From positions 124,001 through 188,000 of the forward strand of contig NZ_BMCH01000002.1 of the NCBI RefSeq assembly GCF_014635085.1: DNA of 64,000 nucleotides. The letters are read 5' to 3'. Below are positions 1 through 8,976 of this stretch, piece by piece. This DNA comes from Asaia siamensis (GTDB lineage: Bacteria; Pseudomonadota; Alphaproteobacteria; Acetobacterales; Acetobacteraceae). Made by a program: the position numbers and the translations under genes. The first letter of the stretch is position 1. Every line of letters begins with the position of its first letter. Below the pieces are notes generated by a model. The model searched no databases, was not told the origin of the DNA, and worked only from the letters and a program-made list of their open reading frames with translations.

Positions 1-404
1 AGATGCATGTGCTTGTGCGCATTGGCATGATCGAGACGCAGGCCTGAAGCCATGAAGGCCCGGAACTGGGCTTCGATCTCGCGTGAGAGAGCACGCCTTG
101 CGGCTGGTCGGAAGAAATAGGACACCCCAAGACCAAGCTGGCTGGTGCCAAACTGGTCGTCCGGGGTCGCAATGGCGCCGATGCTGGCGCCGGGCAGGGC
201 AGTATCGCCCTCGATGACGACCAGATGCAGCCCGACACGCAGATTGGGCATCCGGCGCGCACGGCGCACGGCGTCCATGCTGGCCGGGCCTGCCACCATC
301 AGGCTGGCCGTCGAGAGCAGCCCGTCACGATGGGCGATCTCGATGGCCTCGTTGACTTCCTCGCTCAGGCCGAAATCATCGGCCGAGACAATCAGACGAC
401 GCAT
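1..404 (-). CDS. hpnK: HpnK, hopanoid-associated YdjC-type deacetylase (3' part cut by window edge)
   Basis: The first 134 residues are visible and the frame is still open at base 1, so the gene continues outside the window. The N-terminus reads MRRLIVSADDFGLS, the metal-binding ADD motif of YdjC-like deacetylases, and later HANAHKHMHL gives a cluster of metal-ligand histidines. In the published pathway HpnK deacetylates bacteriohopanetetrol-N-acetylglucosamine made by HpnI, before HpnJ acts. It starts 23 bases after hpnJ stops, so it is the last visible gene of the hpnM-I-J-K unit. The assignment to HpnK rather than another YdjC protein rests on these neighbours. Confidence 0.85.
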   Translation of the reverse strand, partial: MRRLIVSADDFGLSEEVNEAIEIAHRDGLLSTASLMVAGPASMDAVRRARRMPNLRVGLHLVVIEGDTALPGASIGAIATPDDQFGTSQLGLGVSYFFRPAARRALSREIEAQFRAFMASGLRLDHANAHKHMH

Positions 405-427
405 GGGAATAAACGACGCCTGAGTGA

Positions 428-1852
428 TCAGGCGGCGTTACGGCCCTTGAGGAACTGGAAGAATTCCACACCCTCGCGCAGACGGCGCTTCATCATCTGC
501 GGGCTGCGAACCATCTCGTTGACGATCGAGGCGATCTTCGGCGCGCGGAAGTAGAACTTGCGATAGAATTCCTCAACCGAGTTGAAGATCTCGGTATGAG
601 AAAGATGCGGGTAGTGCAGCGGGGCGATCTGCACGCCGTTCTCGTCGATCAGCTCGGCTTCAGCTTCGTTGAACCAGCCATTCTCGGTGGCCTGCTTGTG
701 CAGCGCCGTGCCGGGATAGGGAGCTGCCAGCGAAACCTGCAGCGTGTGCGGGTTGATCTCGCGGGCGAACTGGATGGTCTCCTGGATGGTCTCCTTCGTT
801 TCGCCGGGCAGGCCGACAATGAAGGTGCCGTGGATCTTGATACCCAGCTTGTGGCAGTTCTTGGTGAACTCGCGAGCCGTTTCGACGCGCATGCCCTTCT
901 TGATGTTGTGCAGGATCTGCTGGTTGCCGCTCTCATAGCCGACCAGAAGCAGGCGCAGCCCGTTTTCCTTCATGATCTTGAGCGTTTCATAGGGCACGTT
1001 CGCCTTGGCGTTGCACGACCAGGTTACGCCCAGCTTGCCCATTTCACGCGCAATGGCTTCCGCACGGGGCAGATCGTCGGTGAAGGTGTCGTCATCGAAC
1101 ATGAACTCCTTCACCTGCGGGAAATACTGCTTGGCGAGACGGATTTCGGCAGCCACATGCTCGGGGCTGCGCGTGCGGTAGCGATGGCCACCCACGGTCT
1201 GCGGCCACAGGCAGAAGGTGCAGCGCGACTTGCAGCCACGGCCGGTATAGATCGAGATATACGGGTGCATCAGATACCCGATGAAGTAATCCTCGATCTT
1301 CAGGTCGCGCTTGTAGACTTCCGTCACGAAGGGCAGGGAATCCATGTCCTCGATCATGGCGCGGTCACGGTTGGCGATGATCTCGCCATCCTTGTTGCGC
1401 CAGGTGATGCCGTCCACGTCCTTCAGCTCGCGGCCTTCGGCAATTTCCTTGATCGTGAAATCGAATTCGTTGCGCGCCACGAAGTCGATCGGGCTGCCCT
1501 TCGCCATCGATTCGTCAGGCTGCACCGCCACCTTAGCGCCGACCATGCCGATCATCAGCTTGGGATTGGCGTCTTTGAGCATCTGCGCAACGCGTACATC
1601 AGAAGCGAAAGACGGGGTTGAGGTGTGCATCACCACGAGGTCGCGATTCATCACGTCCTTCAGGATCGGCTCCATGCCAATGCCAGCCGGCGGGGCATCG
1701 ATCAGGCGTGACCCTTCGACCATGGCGGCAGGCTGTGCCAGCCAGGTCGGGAACCAGAAAGAGCGGATCTCGCGCTTGGCCTGGTAACGCGAACCGGCTC
1801 CGCCATCGAAACCGTCGAATGAAGGGGGCTGAAGGAACAGCGTGCGCATCAT
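428..1852 (-). CDS. hpnJ: HpnJ, B12-binding-type radical SAM enzyme for the hopanoid cyclitol ether
   Basis: The protein has 474 residues. The N-terminal 160 or so form a B12-binding-like domain, and the radical SAM core carries the cluster motif C207-x3-C211-x2-C214 in GRGCKSRCTFC. HpnJ family members convert the glucosamine-capped bacteriohopanetetrol to the cyclitol ether by ring contraction; this is known from the family and not shown here. The opening MRTLFLQPPSFDGFDGG is characteristic of HpnJ. The first two codons are both ATG (1852 and 1849); an AAGGA lies about 12 bases upstream, so either may be used. It lies 109 bases downstream of hpnI and just ahead of hpnK on the same strand. 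Confidence 0.93.
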   Translation of the reverse strand: MMRTLFLQPPSFDGFDGGAGSRYQAKREIRSFWFPTWLAQPAAMVEGSRLIDAPPAGIGMEPILKDVMNRDLVVMHTSTPSFASDVRVAQMLKDANPKLMIGMVGAKVAVQPDESMAKGSPIDFVARNEFDFTIKEIAEGRELKDVDGITWRNKDGEIIANRDRAMIEDMDSLPFVTEVYKRDLKIEDYFIGYLMHPYISIYTGRGCKSRCTFCLWPQTVGGHRYRTRSPEHVAAEIRLAKQYFPQVKEFMFDDDTFTDDLPRAEAIAREMGKLGVTWSCNAKANVPYETLKIMKENGLRLLLVGYESGNQQILHNIKKGMRVETAREFTKNCHKLGIKIHGTFIVGLPGETKETIQETIQFAREINPHTLQVSLAAPYPGTALHKQATENGWFNEAEAELIDENGVQIAPLHYPHLSHTEIFNSVEEFYRKFYFRAPKIASIVNEMVRSPQMMKRRLREGVEFFQFLKGRNAA

Positions 1853-1961
1853 GGTGAAGAAAATCCTTGGGTAAACCGTCGGATCGCAGGATCCGCAAAG
1901 GTGAAAGGCTCAGATATTTCTGACGAATGCCCCAGCATATGAGGCCGAAACACTAAAAAGT

Positions 1962-3149
1962 CTAATCTCCGGGTTCGACCGGTTGTATTGGCGGTGTAAT
2001 CGGCGCTGCCCGACGAATATGCAGCGTCTGCCCGCGCCAGGCGACACGCTGGCCTCTGGCGCTGCCGACCATGATTGCGGCCGACAACCATTCACGCAGG
2101 GGAAACAACGCGTAAACCGCAGGTGTAAGCCGGCCCAGAGAGCGGTCGATGACCAGCGCTGAAAGCCCGCGCACAGCCCAGGCTGCGATGAAAAACCACA
2201 GAGCCCAGCGTGCGGGCCAGCAGCAGAACAGCACCACACTCGACCAGAAGAGCGGAAGCTGGATGGCGGAAAGCCCATAACCGACCGGCTCGACATTCTT
2301 GACCGTCCGGCCCCAGCGGAGCTCGTGCGCGATCATGTCGCCCGCTGTGTCTTCCGCGACCGTAGTCCAGGTCATGCAGGGGGCGAGGGCAATCTTTTTG
2401 CCATGAGCGCGGACGAGCTGGCCGAGAATGGCGTCATCGGCGACATGATCGGCCAGAGCAGCCAGCCCGCCGACCCGTTCGAGCAGCGAGCGTCTTAGGG
2501 CCATCGTGGCGCCGAGGCAGTCCTGACGTCCGAGCAGACGCGACATCATCACGCCTGGCATGAAATTGTGATTGATCTGGGATGCGGCAAATTCCCTGAC
2601 CAGCGCGGTCGAGGCAGGAAGACCCGCATAGAGTGTGGTGACGAGACCTGTATCCGGCTGCTGGATTGTCGATACCACGTCGCGCAGATAATCGCGCTGT
2701 ACATGAATATCGGAGTCGGAGATGACGAGAATATCGTGCTTCACCGAAGGATACATATTGATCAGATTGGCGATCTTGCGGTTGGTACCGTGCTGCGTAT
2801 CATCGATCACAAGCGTCATGTCCCGCTCGGGATAGTCGGCGATCAGTCGTCTGACGATTTCTATGGCGCTGTCGTCGTGACGCTGGACACCGAAGACAAT
2901 CTGATAGATCGGATAATCCTGCTCGCAGAAGCTGCGCAATGCATCTTCAAGAAGCGGTTCGTCCCCATGCAGGGGCTTGAGGACGGTTACCGCAGGCTGC
3001 GGCCCTGGCGAGGACGGTATTCTGGCGATGCGTCGCTTTTCGCTGCCCCGAAAGGCAATGATCAGCCCGGCGCCGATAGCCGATTGGGCGCAACCAGCCA
3101 CCGCAAGGGCAGCCGATGCATAGCCTAGCCAGTTCAGAGCGAGAGCCAC
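1962..3149 (-). CDS. hpnI: HpnI, family-2 glycosyltransferase of hopanoid side chains
   Basis: This 395-residue membrane glycosyltransferase has a hydrophobic N-terminus (residues 3-33), a GT2 domain with the DxD metal site D145-S-D147 in ISDSDIH, an ADD motif in HVADDAIL, an RWGRTVKN acceptor-side motif, and C-terminal membrane segments. This matches the ceramide-glucosyltransferase-like HpnI family, which adds N-acetylglucosamine to bacteriohopanetetrol. The start is a GTG at 3149, chosen because AAAAGGGG sits about five bases upstream. Genes hpnM (54 bases upstream) and hpnJ flank it on the same strand, giving the order of the glycosyl/cyclitol arm. Confidence 0.92.
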   Translation of the reverse strand: MALALNWLGYASAALAVAGCAQSAIGAGLIIAFRGSEKRRIARIPSSPGPQPAVTVLKPLHGDEPLLEDALRSFCEQDYPIYQIVFGVQRHDDSAIEIVRRLIADYPERDMTLVIDDTQHGTNRKIANLINMYPSVKHDILVISDSDIHVQRDYLRDVVSTIQQPDTGLVTTLYAGLPASTALVREFAASQINHNFMPGVMMSRLLGRQDCLGATMALRRSLLERVGGLAALADHVADDAILGQLVRAHGKKIALAPCMTWTTVAEDTAGDMIAHELRWGRTVKNVEPVGYGLSAIQLPLFWSSVVLFCCWPARWALWFFIAAWAVRGLSALVIDRSLGRLTPAVYALFPLREWLSAAIMVGSARGQRVAWRGQTLHIRRAAPITPPIQPVEPGD

Positions 3150-3203
3150 GTGACCCCTTTTCCCTTTTCAGGGTATGCTATCTGGGGAAACTGGCCACGC
3201 ATC

Positions 3204-3878
3204 TTAATTATTCATGAACTTTGCGGTCTTGTGGTTGAGCAGGGTCACGAGGGCATCAACACCGCCACGGGCCAGGGTCGAGCTGAAATCGGCGCGTTGC
3301 GCGGCGACCTGGCTGATGCGGCCATTGAGAAGAATATCAACGATGCGGTATCCGCCACCTGAGGGCATCATCACATAATTGATAGCGGTGCCGGAATCGG
3401 ATCCATCACCGATGGTGGTGCTGACAATCGTACTGCCGCCGGTCGGAGCGGGGCGCGTGGTCGGACTCACAGTAAATTTGGCGTCGCCGCCCTTCTTGAA
3501 GCTAGAAACGTAGCGGGCAATCGTGAACTGGCGGAAAGCAGTCAGAAGCTTGCTCTGCTCATCGGCTGAAAGCGTCGTGTAACGCATGCCGATCGAGCTG
3601 TGCAAAATGGTCGAGAGGTCGAAGCTGCGATCAATGACAGGAGCGATGGCCTGCGCGCGGGCGTCGGAGGTGCCGCTACCCGAAGACTGGATCTGACCGA
3701 GAGCTGCATAGAGAGCGTTGATCGGAGCGACAGCGGCAGACTGGGCATAGGCCGGAGCAATCAGGGCGGAGGAAGAAAGCGCGACGGGGGCAGAAAACAG
3801 GGCCATCAGTCCCAGAGCGGCGCGCCTCGTGCGCGCTGTACGGGCGGTCTGGGGCACTCTGCTGGGGAACTGTGTCAT
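3204..3878 (-). CDS. hpnM: HpnM, MlaC/Ttg2-type periplasmic hopanoid-associated protein
   Basis: The 224-residue protein begins with a twin-arginine-containing, alanine-rich signal peptide (TRRAALGLMALF, likely cleaved near AYAQS at residue 46) and then an MlaC-like fold typified by the segments RSFDLSTIL and QFTIARYVSSF. MlaC proteins shuttle lipids across the periplasm. In hopanoid loci this member is called HpnM and is inferred to help hopanoid traffic to the outer membrane. The ATG at 3878 has GAGGA about eight bases upstream. It is the first gene of the minus-strand unit and faces hpnH across a 0.5 kb control region. Confidence 0.9.
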   Translation of the reverse strand: MTQFPSRVPQTARTARTRRAALGLMALFSAPVALSSSALIAPAYAQSAAVAPINALYAALGQIQSSGSGTSDARAQAIAPVIDRSFDLSTILHSSIGMRYTTLSADEQSKLLTAFRQFTIARYVSSFKKGGDAKFTVSPTTRPAPTGGSTIVSTTIGDGSDSGTAINYVMMPSGGGYRIVDILLNGRISQVAAQRADFSSTLARGGVDALVTLLNHKTAKFMNN

Positions 3879-4376
3879 GCTGCGTCCTCAAATCTGTCCC
3901 GCCAATCGGGAGAGACATATGTCTGGATCCGTAGTCGGAAAGCTGGGGAGACTCCCTGCAAAAACAAGTCATCCGGCGTTCAACTGCGGCGGCATATGTC
4001 CGACATAACGTCGAAAAGTGCAATCTTCCCGCCGTCCTGCAATAACGAAGGCAGCGAATTCGCCCATCGGCAGGGGGCGCGCAACAGATTTCAGCTTAAA
4101 ATTTGGTTAGCTGGTGAAGATAAATGTCGCCAAAATGACACAGTAGGCGCTACGAAGCGCCTTCGATATTGAGGCGTGGCCCATGCGCGGTGTATAGGCC
4201 ACGTTTTACCAGCCCGCGCATATCATTTTCAGTCTTGCACACCACCCCTTATTCCGGTGTTGTTTTTCGAAATCATATGACCAACGGGTCTTACGTATGA
4301 CGGCGACGCGGTATTCATGTCGGGCCTTTTCTGACACCGCGCCCGCACGTCATCTGGTGTAGGAGCATAGAGATAC
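3879..4376. promoter_or_regulatory. Divergent control region between hpnM and hpnH
   Basis: This 498-base stretch has no convincing gene; the open frames crossing it have no family features. It must hold the promoters for both hopanoid units. A perfect 12-base palindrome AGACATATGTCT lies at 3913-3924, an imperfect copy around GGCATATGTCC at 3991-4001, and TCATATGA at 4273-4280. These CATATG-centred repeats could be operator sites. I could not identify convincing -35/-10 boxes. The leader just before hpnH (4361-4376) holds the AGGAG ribosome site. Confidence 0.5.
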
Positions 4377-5564
4377 ATGGCCGTTCCATTGATGCAGGCC
4401 GTCCGTGTCGGACGCTATGTGGTCAAACAGCATCTGCTGGGTCGCAAGCGCTATCCGCTCGTTCTGATGCTCGAGCCGTTGTTCCGATGCAATCTGGCCT
4501 GCTCGGGCTGCGGAAAGATCGATTATCCGGCACAGATCCTGAACCAGCGCTTGAGCCTGCAGGAATGCCTGGATGCCGATGCCGAAGCTGACGCCCCCGT
4601 CATCGCCATCGCCGGTGGCGAGCCTCTTCTGCACAAGGAGATGCCCGAGATCGTCAAGGGTCTGACGGCACGCAAGAAATACGTCTACCTTTGCACGAAC
4701 GGGCTTCTGCTCGATAAGAAGCTCGACGATTACGAACCCAATCCGTTCTTCTCGTGGGATATCCATCTCGACGGCGACAAGGCGATGCACGATTCGTCAG
4801 TCTGTCAGGAAGGTGTTTACGAGCGTGCGGTTGCCGCCATCCGCAAGGCGAAGGAGCGCGGCTTCCGTGTTTCCATCAACTGCACCCTGTTCGATGGCGC
4901 TCAGCCCGAGCGCGTGGCGCGGTTCTTCGATGAGGTCATGGCGCTTGGCGTCGATGGTGTCATGACGGCACCGGGCTATGCCTATGAGCGCGCACCGGAT
5001 CAGGAGCACTTCCTGAACCGTCAGAAGACCAAGCAGCTCTTCCGCGACATCTTCCGTCTCGGCAAGGGAAAGAAGTGGCGCTTTACCCAGTCGCCGCTCT
5101 TCCTGAACTTCCTGGCAGGCAATGAAAACTATCATTGCACGCCCTGGGGCAAGCCGCTGCGCACCGTGTTTGGCTGGCAGCGCCCCTGCTACCTGCTCGG
5201 CGAAGGCTATGCCAAGACGTTCAAGGAGCTGATGGACGATACGGCTTGGGATCAATACGGCACCGGTGCCTACGAAAAATGCGCCGATTGCATGGTCCAT
5301 TCCGGCTATGAATCGACGGCTGTCATGGATGCCGTCAAGCGTCCGTGGCACATCGCCAAGGTTGCGCTGTTCGGCCCCGAGACCGAAAAGCCGATGGTCC
5401 CTGAGATCTCTCTCGCGAACCAGCGCAAGGCCGAATACAAATATGAGGCTCAGGTGGCCGAGCAGGTAACCCTGCTTGAATCACGCAAGCCGGCTCGTGG
5501 CCCGCGCGTGCGTGTGCACAAGGCCGAAGACAAGCCGGTCGAAGTGGCTGACGCGGCAGACTGA
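4377..5564 (+). CDS. hpnH: HpnH, adenosylhopane synthase (radical SAM)
   Basis: The 395-residue protein has the radical SAM cluster motif C38-x3-C42-x2-C45 in RCNLACSGCGKI, followed by the glycine-rich GGEPLLH SAM-binding motif. HpnH joins a 5'-deoxyadenosyl group to diploptene, the first step that extends C30 hopenes to C35 hopanoids. The N-terminal MAVPLMQAVRVG is typical of the family, as is the SPASM-like cysteine pair in YEKCADCMVH. The ATG at 4377 has AGGAG upstream. It stands alone on the plus strand, opposite hpnM, and ends with its own terminator at 5659-5700. Confidence 0.95.
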   Translation: MAVPLMQAVRVGRYVVKQHLLGRKRYPLVLMLEPLFRCNLACSGCGKIDYPAQILNQRLSLQECLDADAEADAPVIAIAGGEPLLHKEMPEIVKGLTARKKYVYLCTNGLLLDKKLDDYEPNPFFSWDIHLDGDKAMHDSSVCQEGVYERAVAAIRKAKERGFRVSINCTLFDGAQPERVARFFDEVMALGVDGVMTAPGYAYERAPDQEHFLNRQKTKQLFRDIFRLGKGKKWRFTQSPLFLNFLAGNENYHCTPWGKPLRTVFGWQRPCYLLGEGYAKTFKELMDDTAWDQYGTGAYEKCADCMVHSGYESTAVMDAVKRPWHIAKVALFGPETEKPMVPEISLANQRKAEYKYEAQVAEQVTLLESRKPARGPRVRVHKAEDKPVEVADAAD

Positions 5565-5658
5565 CGTCTCATATCCAAGGGGGTGAGGCCCCGGGAGGGT
5601 CGGGCAGGTGCCCGCTCTTCAGCGCTCTGGTCAAACAGGGCGCGACAGCTTTATCCTG

Positions 5659-5700
5659 AAAAGGCGGACATACGATGTGTATGTCCGCCTTTTCTTTTTT
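5659..5700 (+). terminator. Strong rho-independent terminator after hpnH
   Basis: A perfect 15-base-pair stem, AAAAGGCGGACATAC (5659-5673) pairing with 5679-5693, encloses a five-base GATGT loop and runs into TTTTCTTTTTT. It lies 94 bases after the hpnH stop. The A-run on the left arm would let it also work, more weakly, on the opposite strand. Two ATG codons that extend the following frame upstream (5675 and 5681) fall inside this hairpin, which argues against their use. Confidence 0.92.
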
Positions 5701-5716
5701 CCGATCGAAGGACCCC

Positions 5717-7009
5717 ATGCTCACCCCCATTCTGGTCATCTGCCTTCTCATTGCGCTGAACAGCATTTTTGCCATGGGCGAAATGGCGCTGATCTCGGCC
5801 AAGCGGCCGCGCCTTGCAGCGCTGGTCAAACGGCAGGTGCGCGGGGCAGAGCGGGCGCTGCGTCTGGCGGATGAGCCGCATTCCTTTTTGCCGACCGTGC
5901 AGATCGGCATGACGCTGGTCTCGATTCTCGAAGGCGCCTTTGGTGGCAGCCAGATCGAGGAAAATCTGGCGCTTCTGATACGCCGCAGCGATCTGTTGCG
6001 TCCTTTTGCCAATGAGCTGTCCATCGGTATTGTGGTGATGGGCATCACCTTTGCCATGCTGGTCTTCGGCGAGCTGGTGCCCAAGCAGATCGCCCTGCAG
6101 CAGCCGGAAAAGATCGCGGCGCGTCTCTCGTTCATTCTCTCGGCGCTTCTGACCATCTCCCGTCCGGTCGTGGCTCTGCTGAGCGGGGCGTCATCTCTTG
6201 TGTTGCGTCTGTTCGGCGTCGGCCGCCTGACACGTGCGGCCATTACCGAAGAAGAGCTGCGTGCCATTCTGGCTGAAGGGGCGCAGGCTGGCGTGCTCGA
6301 GACTGAGGAGCGCATCATGATCGAACGCCTTCTGCGCCTGGCCGATCGTCCTGTGCGCGCCATCATGACGCCACGCAATGAGCTTTTCTGGGTCGATCGC
6401 CATGCAAGCCGCGATGCGCTGATCGTCAAGCTGCGCCAGTCGACCTATACGCGTATTCTGGTTTGCGAGGGCGATGTCGATCACCCGGTCGGTGTCGTTC
6501 TGGCCAAGGATCTCATGGATCGCCTGCTTCAGGGGTTGCCTGTCTCGATCGAGGCGGCGCTCCGCCAGCCTATCGTGGTGCCCGACAGCCTGACCGCGCA
6601 GGACATGATCGAACGCATGCGTGGCGAGCGCCTGGGTATTGCTTTCGTGCTCGACGAATATGGGTCTTTTGAAGGCATCGTGACGCCTTCCGATATCTTC
6701 GAGGCGATTGTCGGTGACGAAAATGCCGAGAAGAACAAGACCGAGCGTGAAAATCCGCAGCGGCGTGATGAGTATGTGCTCGACGGGTTCATGCCTGCCG
6801 ATGAGGTGCGCTCGGTGCTCGATCTGCCGGATCTGCCTGCTGCGGGCAGTTACCACACGCTCGCCGGTGCCATTCTCGCCCTGCTGCGCCGCGTGCCGGC
6901 CAAGGGTGACAAGGTGGTGTTCGCCGGATGGCTGTTCGAGGTTGTCGAGATGGAGCAGCGCCGCGTGACTAAGGTGCGTGCCAGCCGTCAGGTTCTAGCG
7001 GAAAATTAA
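5717..7009 (+). CDS. CNNM/CBS-domain membrane protein (CorC/HlyC-like)
   Basis: The 430-residue protein has an N-terminal CNNM (DUF21) membrane domain with segments near residues 3-22, 60-80 and 100-150, then two CBS domains (including RPVRAIMTPRNELFWVD) and a C-terminal CorC_HlyC domain around GSFEGIVTPSDIFEAI. The family is linked to Mg2+/Co2+ homeostasis, although some members are annotated as hemolysin-like. The ATG at 5717 was chosen because GAAGGA lies six bases upstream, while in-frame ATGs at 5675 and 5681 lie inside the hpnH terminator. The gene is monocistronic. Substrate is unknown. Confidence 0.88.
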   Translation: MLTPILVICLLIALNSIFAMGEMALISAKRPRLAALVKRQVRGAERALRLADEPHSFLPTVQIGMTLVSILEGAFGGSQIEENLALLIRRSDLLRPFANELSIGIVVMGITFAMLVFGELVPKQIALQQPEKIAARLSFILSALLTISRPVVALLSGASSLVLRLFGVGRLTRAAITEEELRAILAEGAQAGVLETEERIMIERLLRLADRPVRAIMTPRNELFWVDRHASRDALIVKLRQSTYTRILVCEGDVDHPVGVVLAKDLMDRLLQGLPVSIEAALRQPIVVPDSLTAQDMIERMRGERLGIAFVLDEYGSFEGIVTPSDIFEAIVGDENAEKNKTERENPQRRDEYVLDGFMPADEVRSVLDLPDLPAAGSYHTLAGAILALLRRVPAKGDKVVFAGWLFEVVEMEQRRVTKVRASRQVLAEN

Positions 7010-7075
7010 TCAGAACTCGTTTGTTACCCGCCGGATTGTAACGCTATCATTCTGAATGAATGGGGCGGGGGACAA

Positions 7076-8341
7076 ATGTCAGGCTTGAGATCGACCCGTG
7101 CAAGTTCGGGTTTCACTTTCTTTTTCAAGCTGCGGGCCCGTTATCTGCTTCATGCTGCAAAAGCGTTGCTCATGCAGCGCTGGATGATGTTGGTGGGGGC
7201 CGTACTGGCATCCCCTTCCATTCCTTTCGTGGCCATTTTTCTGCAACTGGGCCATTTATCCATGGCGGTGCTGGCGGGCCCGCAAGGCTTTCGGGCGCAT
7301 CTCATAGCGGTTTTCGCGGCTCAAACCGGTTTCGTAGCCTGGTCCCAGGGGTTGTGCCGCTTCTTGCGCGGTGGGAATTTTCGCCCTTTTCTCGATACCC
7401 TGCCCATCACACCACAGACCCGTCTGCTGACAGCAGGCGCCCTGCTTGCGGCACTCGATCTGCCGCTTTTCCTGCCTTTCGTGATCGGTGGCATTCTGAC
7501 CGGCGCGGCGTCGCTATCAGCCCTGTGTCTCTATTGTATGGCGCTGATGGTTTTTGCGGGGCTGGTCCTGGTTCTTCAGGCAGCGCTCGTTGAGCGCCTT
7601 ATTCCTCTCTGCATCGCGATTTTTGTGGCGGATTTTCTGCTCGCTGGCGGCTGTGTAACGCAGCCCGTCTGGTCGAGGGTATTGTGCCTTATTGGTGCTG
7701 CCGGATCTGGCGCAGCCGGATTTGTTCTGGCCGGTCGAGAGCCTGGAATTGGTGCTCTTTCGGCATGGCTGTCTGCGCATCGGAGGCTCCCGCGCCATGT
7801 CAGAGCCAGGCCGGTCGACAGGCTGGCGCGGCTTTCTCCCGTACTGCGTGTGCAGCTGCGCAGCTGGTTGGAGCCTGAAAGTGGTGTCGGGGTGGTACTT
7901 GTCATCGCCCTTTTGCTGCCGATCGGTTTATGGGTGCTGTTATCGGTCTTTGCCTATGATGGGCGATCCATTCCGGTGATGATTGTCGGGATGGCCCTCG
8001 TTTCGCAATGCAGCCTTGCACCATTCGTCGCGCTCGATACCGCGCATCGTCGGGCGAAGGCTTTTATTGCAACACTTCCGCTATCGCGCTCTTTCTGGAT
8101 CAGGCGCGATCTTGCGCTCGTGCTGACCGTCTTTGCGCCCTCTGCTTTCGTCTTTGTGCTGCCTCTGTGTCTGCACGCGCTCGTTTCTCCGGTCGCGCTG
8201 ATCGTGATCGTGGTGTCCTACGCCCTGCTGCTTGTGGCGATGCGATCGAGCCTGCGCATCGATACGCGCTGGCGGCCCATGGCCAGTGTGACCCTGAGCA
8301 TTCTCTGGGTCAGTTTCATTCTGATGGAGGTGACGGCATGA
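7076..8341 (+). CDS. Putative ABC-2-like transporter permease
   Basis: The 421-residue protein is almost all hydrophobic with roughly ten candidate membrane segments and no soluble catalytic motif. Its stop overlaps the start of an ABC ATPase by four bases (ATGA at 8338-8341), which marks it as the membrane partner of that ATPase. A GGGG-containing leader precedes the ATG at 7076. Export seems more likely than import because no binding protein is present, but the substrate cannot be read from the sequence. Confidence 0.65.
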   Translation: MSGLRSTRASSGFTFFFKLRARYLLHAAKALLMQRWMMLVGAVLASPSIPFVAIFLQLGHLSMAVLAGPQGFRAHLIAVFAAQTGFVAWSQGLCRFLRGGNFRPFLDTLPITPQTRLLTAGALLAALDLPLFLPFVIGGILTGAASLSALCLYCMALMVFAGLVLVLQAALVERLIPLCIAIFVADFLLAGGCVTQPVWSRVLCLIGAAGSGAAGFVLAGREPGIGALSAWLSAHRRLPRHVRARPVDRLARLSPVLRVQLRSWLEPESGVGVVLVIALLLPIGLWVLLSVFAYDGRSIPVMIVGMALVSQCSLAPFVALDTAHRRAKAFIATLPLSRSFWIRRDLALVLTVFAPSAFVFVLPLCLHALVSPVALIVIVVSYALLLVAMRSSLRIDTRWRPMASVTLSILWVSFILMEVTA

Positions 8342-8961
8342 CCGCCATCCTGCGCTGTTCGGACCTTTGTGTGGCTTATGGAGGGCGACCCGTTCTCTCT
8401 TCGGTCAGCCTGTCGCTCGGTGTCGGATTCTATGGTCTCTGGGGAGCGAACGGCACCGGCAAATCGACCTTGCTGCGCATGTTGTCCGGCTCGGCAAGAC
8501 CCGATCATGGCGATGTCTGGATCAATGGAAAGCACCTGGTGCGTGACGACGTTGCGGCGCGGCAGAGCCTGGCCTATGTGCCCGACGAGGCAGTGGTTTA
8601 TCCCTTCATGACAGGCCATGATCTGATGGCGCTCTGCGCCTGGGCACGCAAGGCGCCGGATATAGCCCCTTCAATAATAGAGGGGTTCGGCCTCGCGCCG
8701 CATCTCGACAAGCGTTACGACGCGCTGTCGCTGGGCACGAGGCGAAAAATGCTGATTGCCTCGGCCTTTATCGGTGAGCCGTCGCTTCTATTGATGGATG
8801 AACCGGCAAATGGTCTCGATGCACAATCGCACGCTTTTTTCGGCGCGCTGCTGGCCGAGAAATCCCGAATAGCCTGCGTGCTTCTGTCAACGCATGACGG
8901 GGCGTTTCTCGAGACGATGGGAGCGACGATCATCCGTCAGGAGAGTCTTGGTGCCTCCTGA
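8338..8961 (+). CDS. ABC transporter ATP-binding protein
   Basis: The 207-residue ATPase has Walker A (GANGTGKSTLLR), a short signature (LSLGTRRK), Walker B (LLLMDEPANGLD) and the H-loop histidine (LSTHDG). The signature is LSLG rather than LSGG, as is common in ABC-2-type exporters. The start at 8338 is set by the four-base ATGA overlap with the permease; longer versions of the frame reach back into the permease and are discounted. It is a small single-domain ATPase, consistent with a homodimeric partner for the preceding permease. Confidence 0.88.
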   Translation: MTAILRCSDLCVAYGGRPVLSSVSLSLGVGFYGLWGANGTGKSTLLRMLSGSARPDHGDVWINGKHLVRDDVAARQSLAYVPDEAVVYPFMTGHDLMALCAWARKAPDIAPSIIEGFGLAPHLDKRYDALSLGTRRKMLIASAFIGEPSLLLMDEPANGLDAQSHAFFGALLAEKSRIACVLLSTHDGAFLETMGATIIRQESLGAS

Positions 8962-8976
8962 CGGTAGAAAATGCGG

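Noticed and set aside
596-1621. A 341-residue plus-strand frame across hpnJ
   Set aside because: It is the antisense shadow of hpnJ; the minus strand has clear radical SAM motifs.
5675-5716. Longer start for the CNNM/CBS protein
   Set aside because: The ATGs lie within the hpnH terminator stem-loop and lack a ribosome site; 5717 has one.
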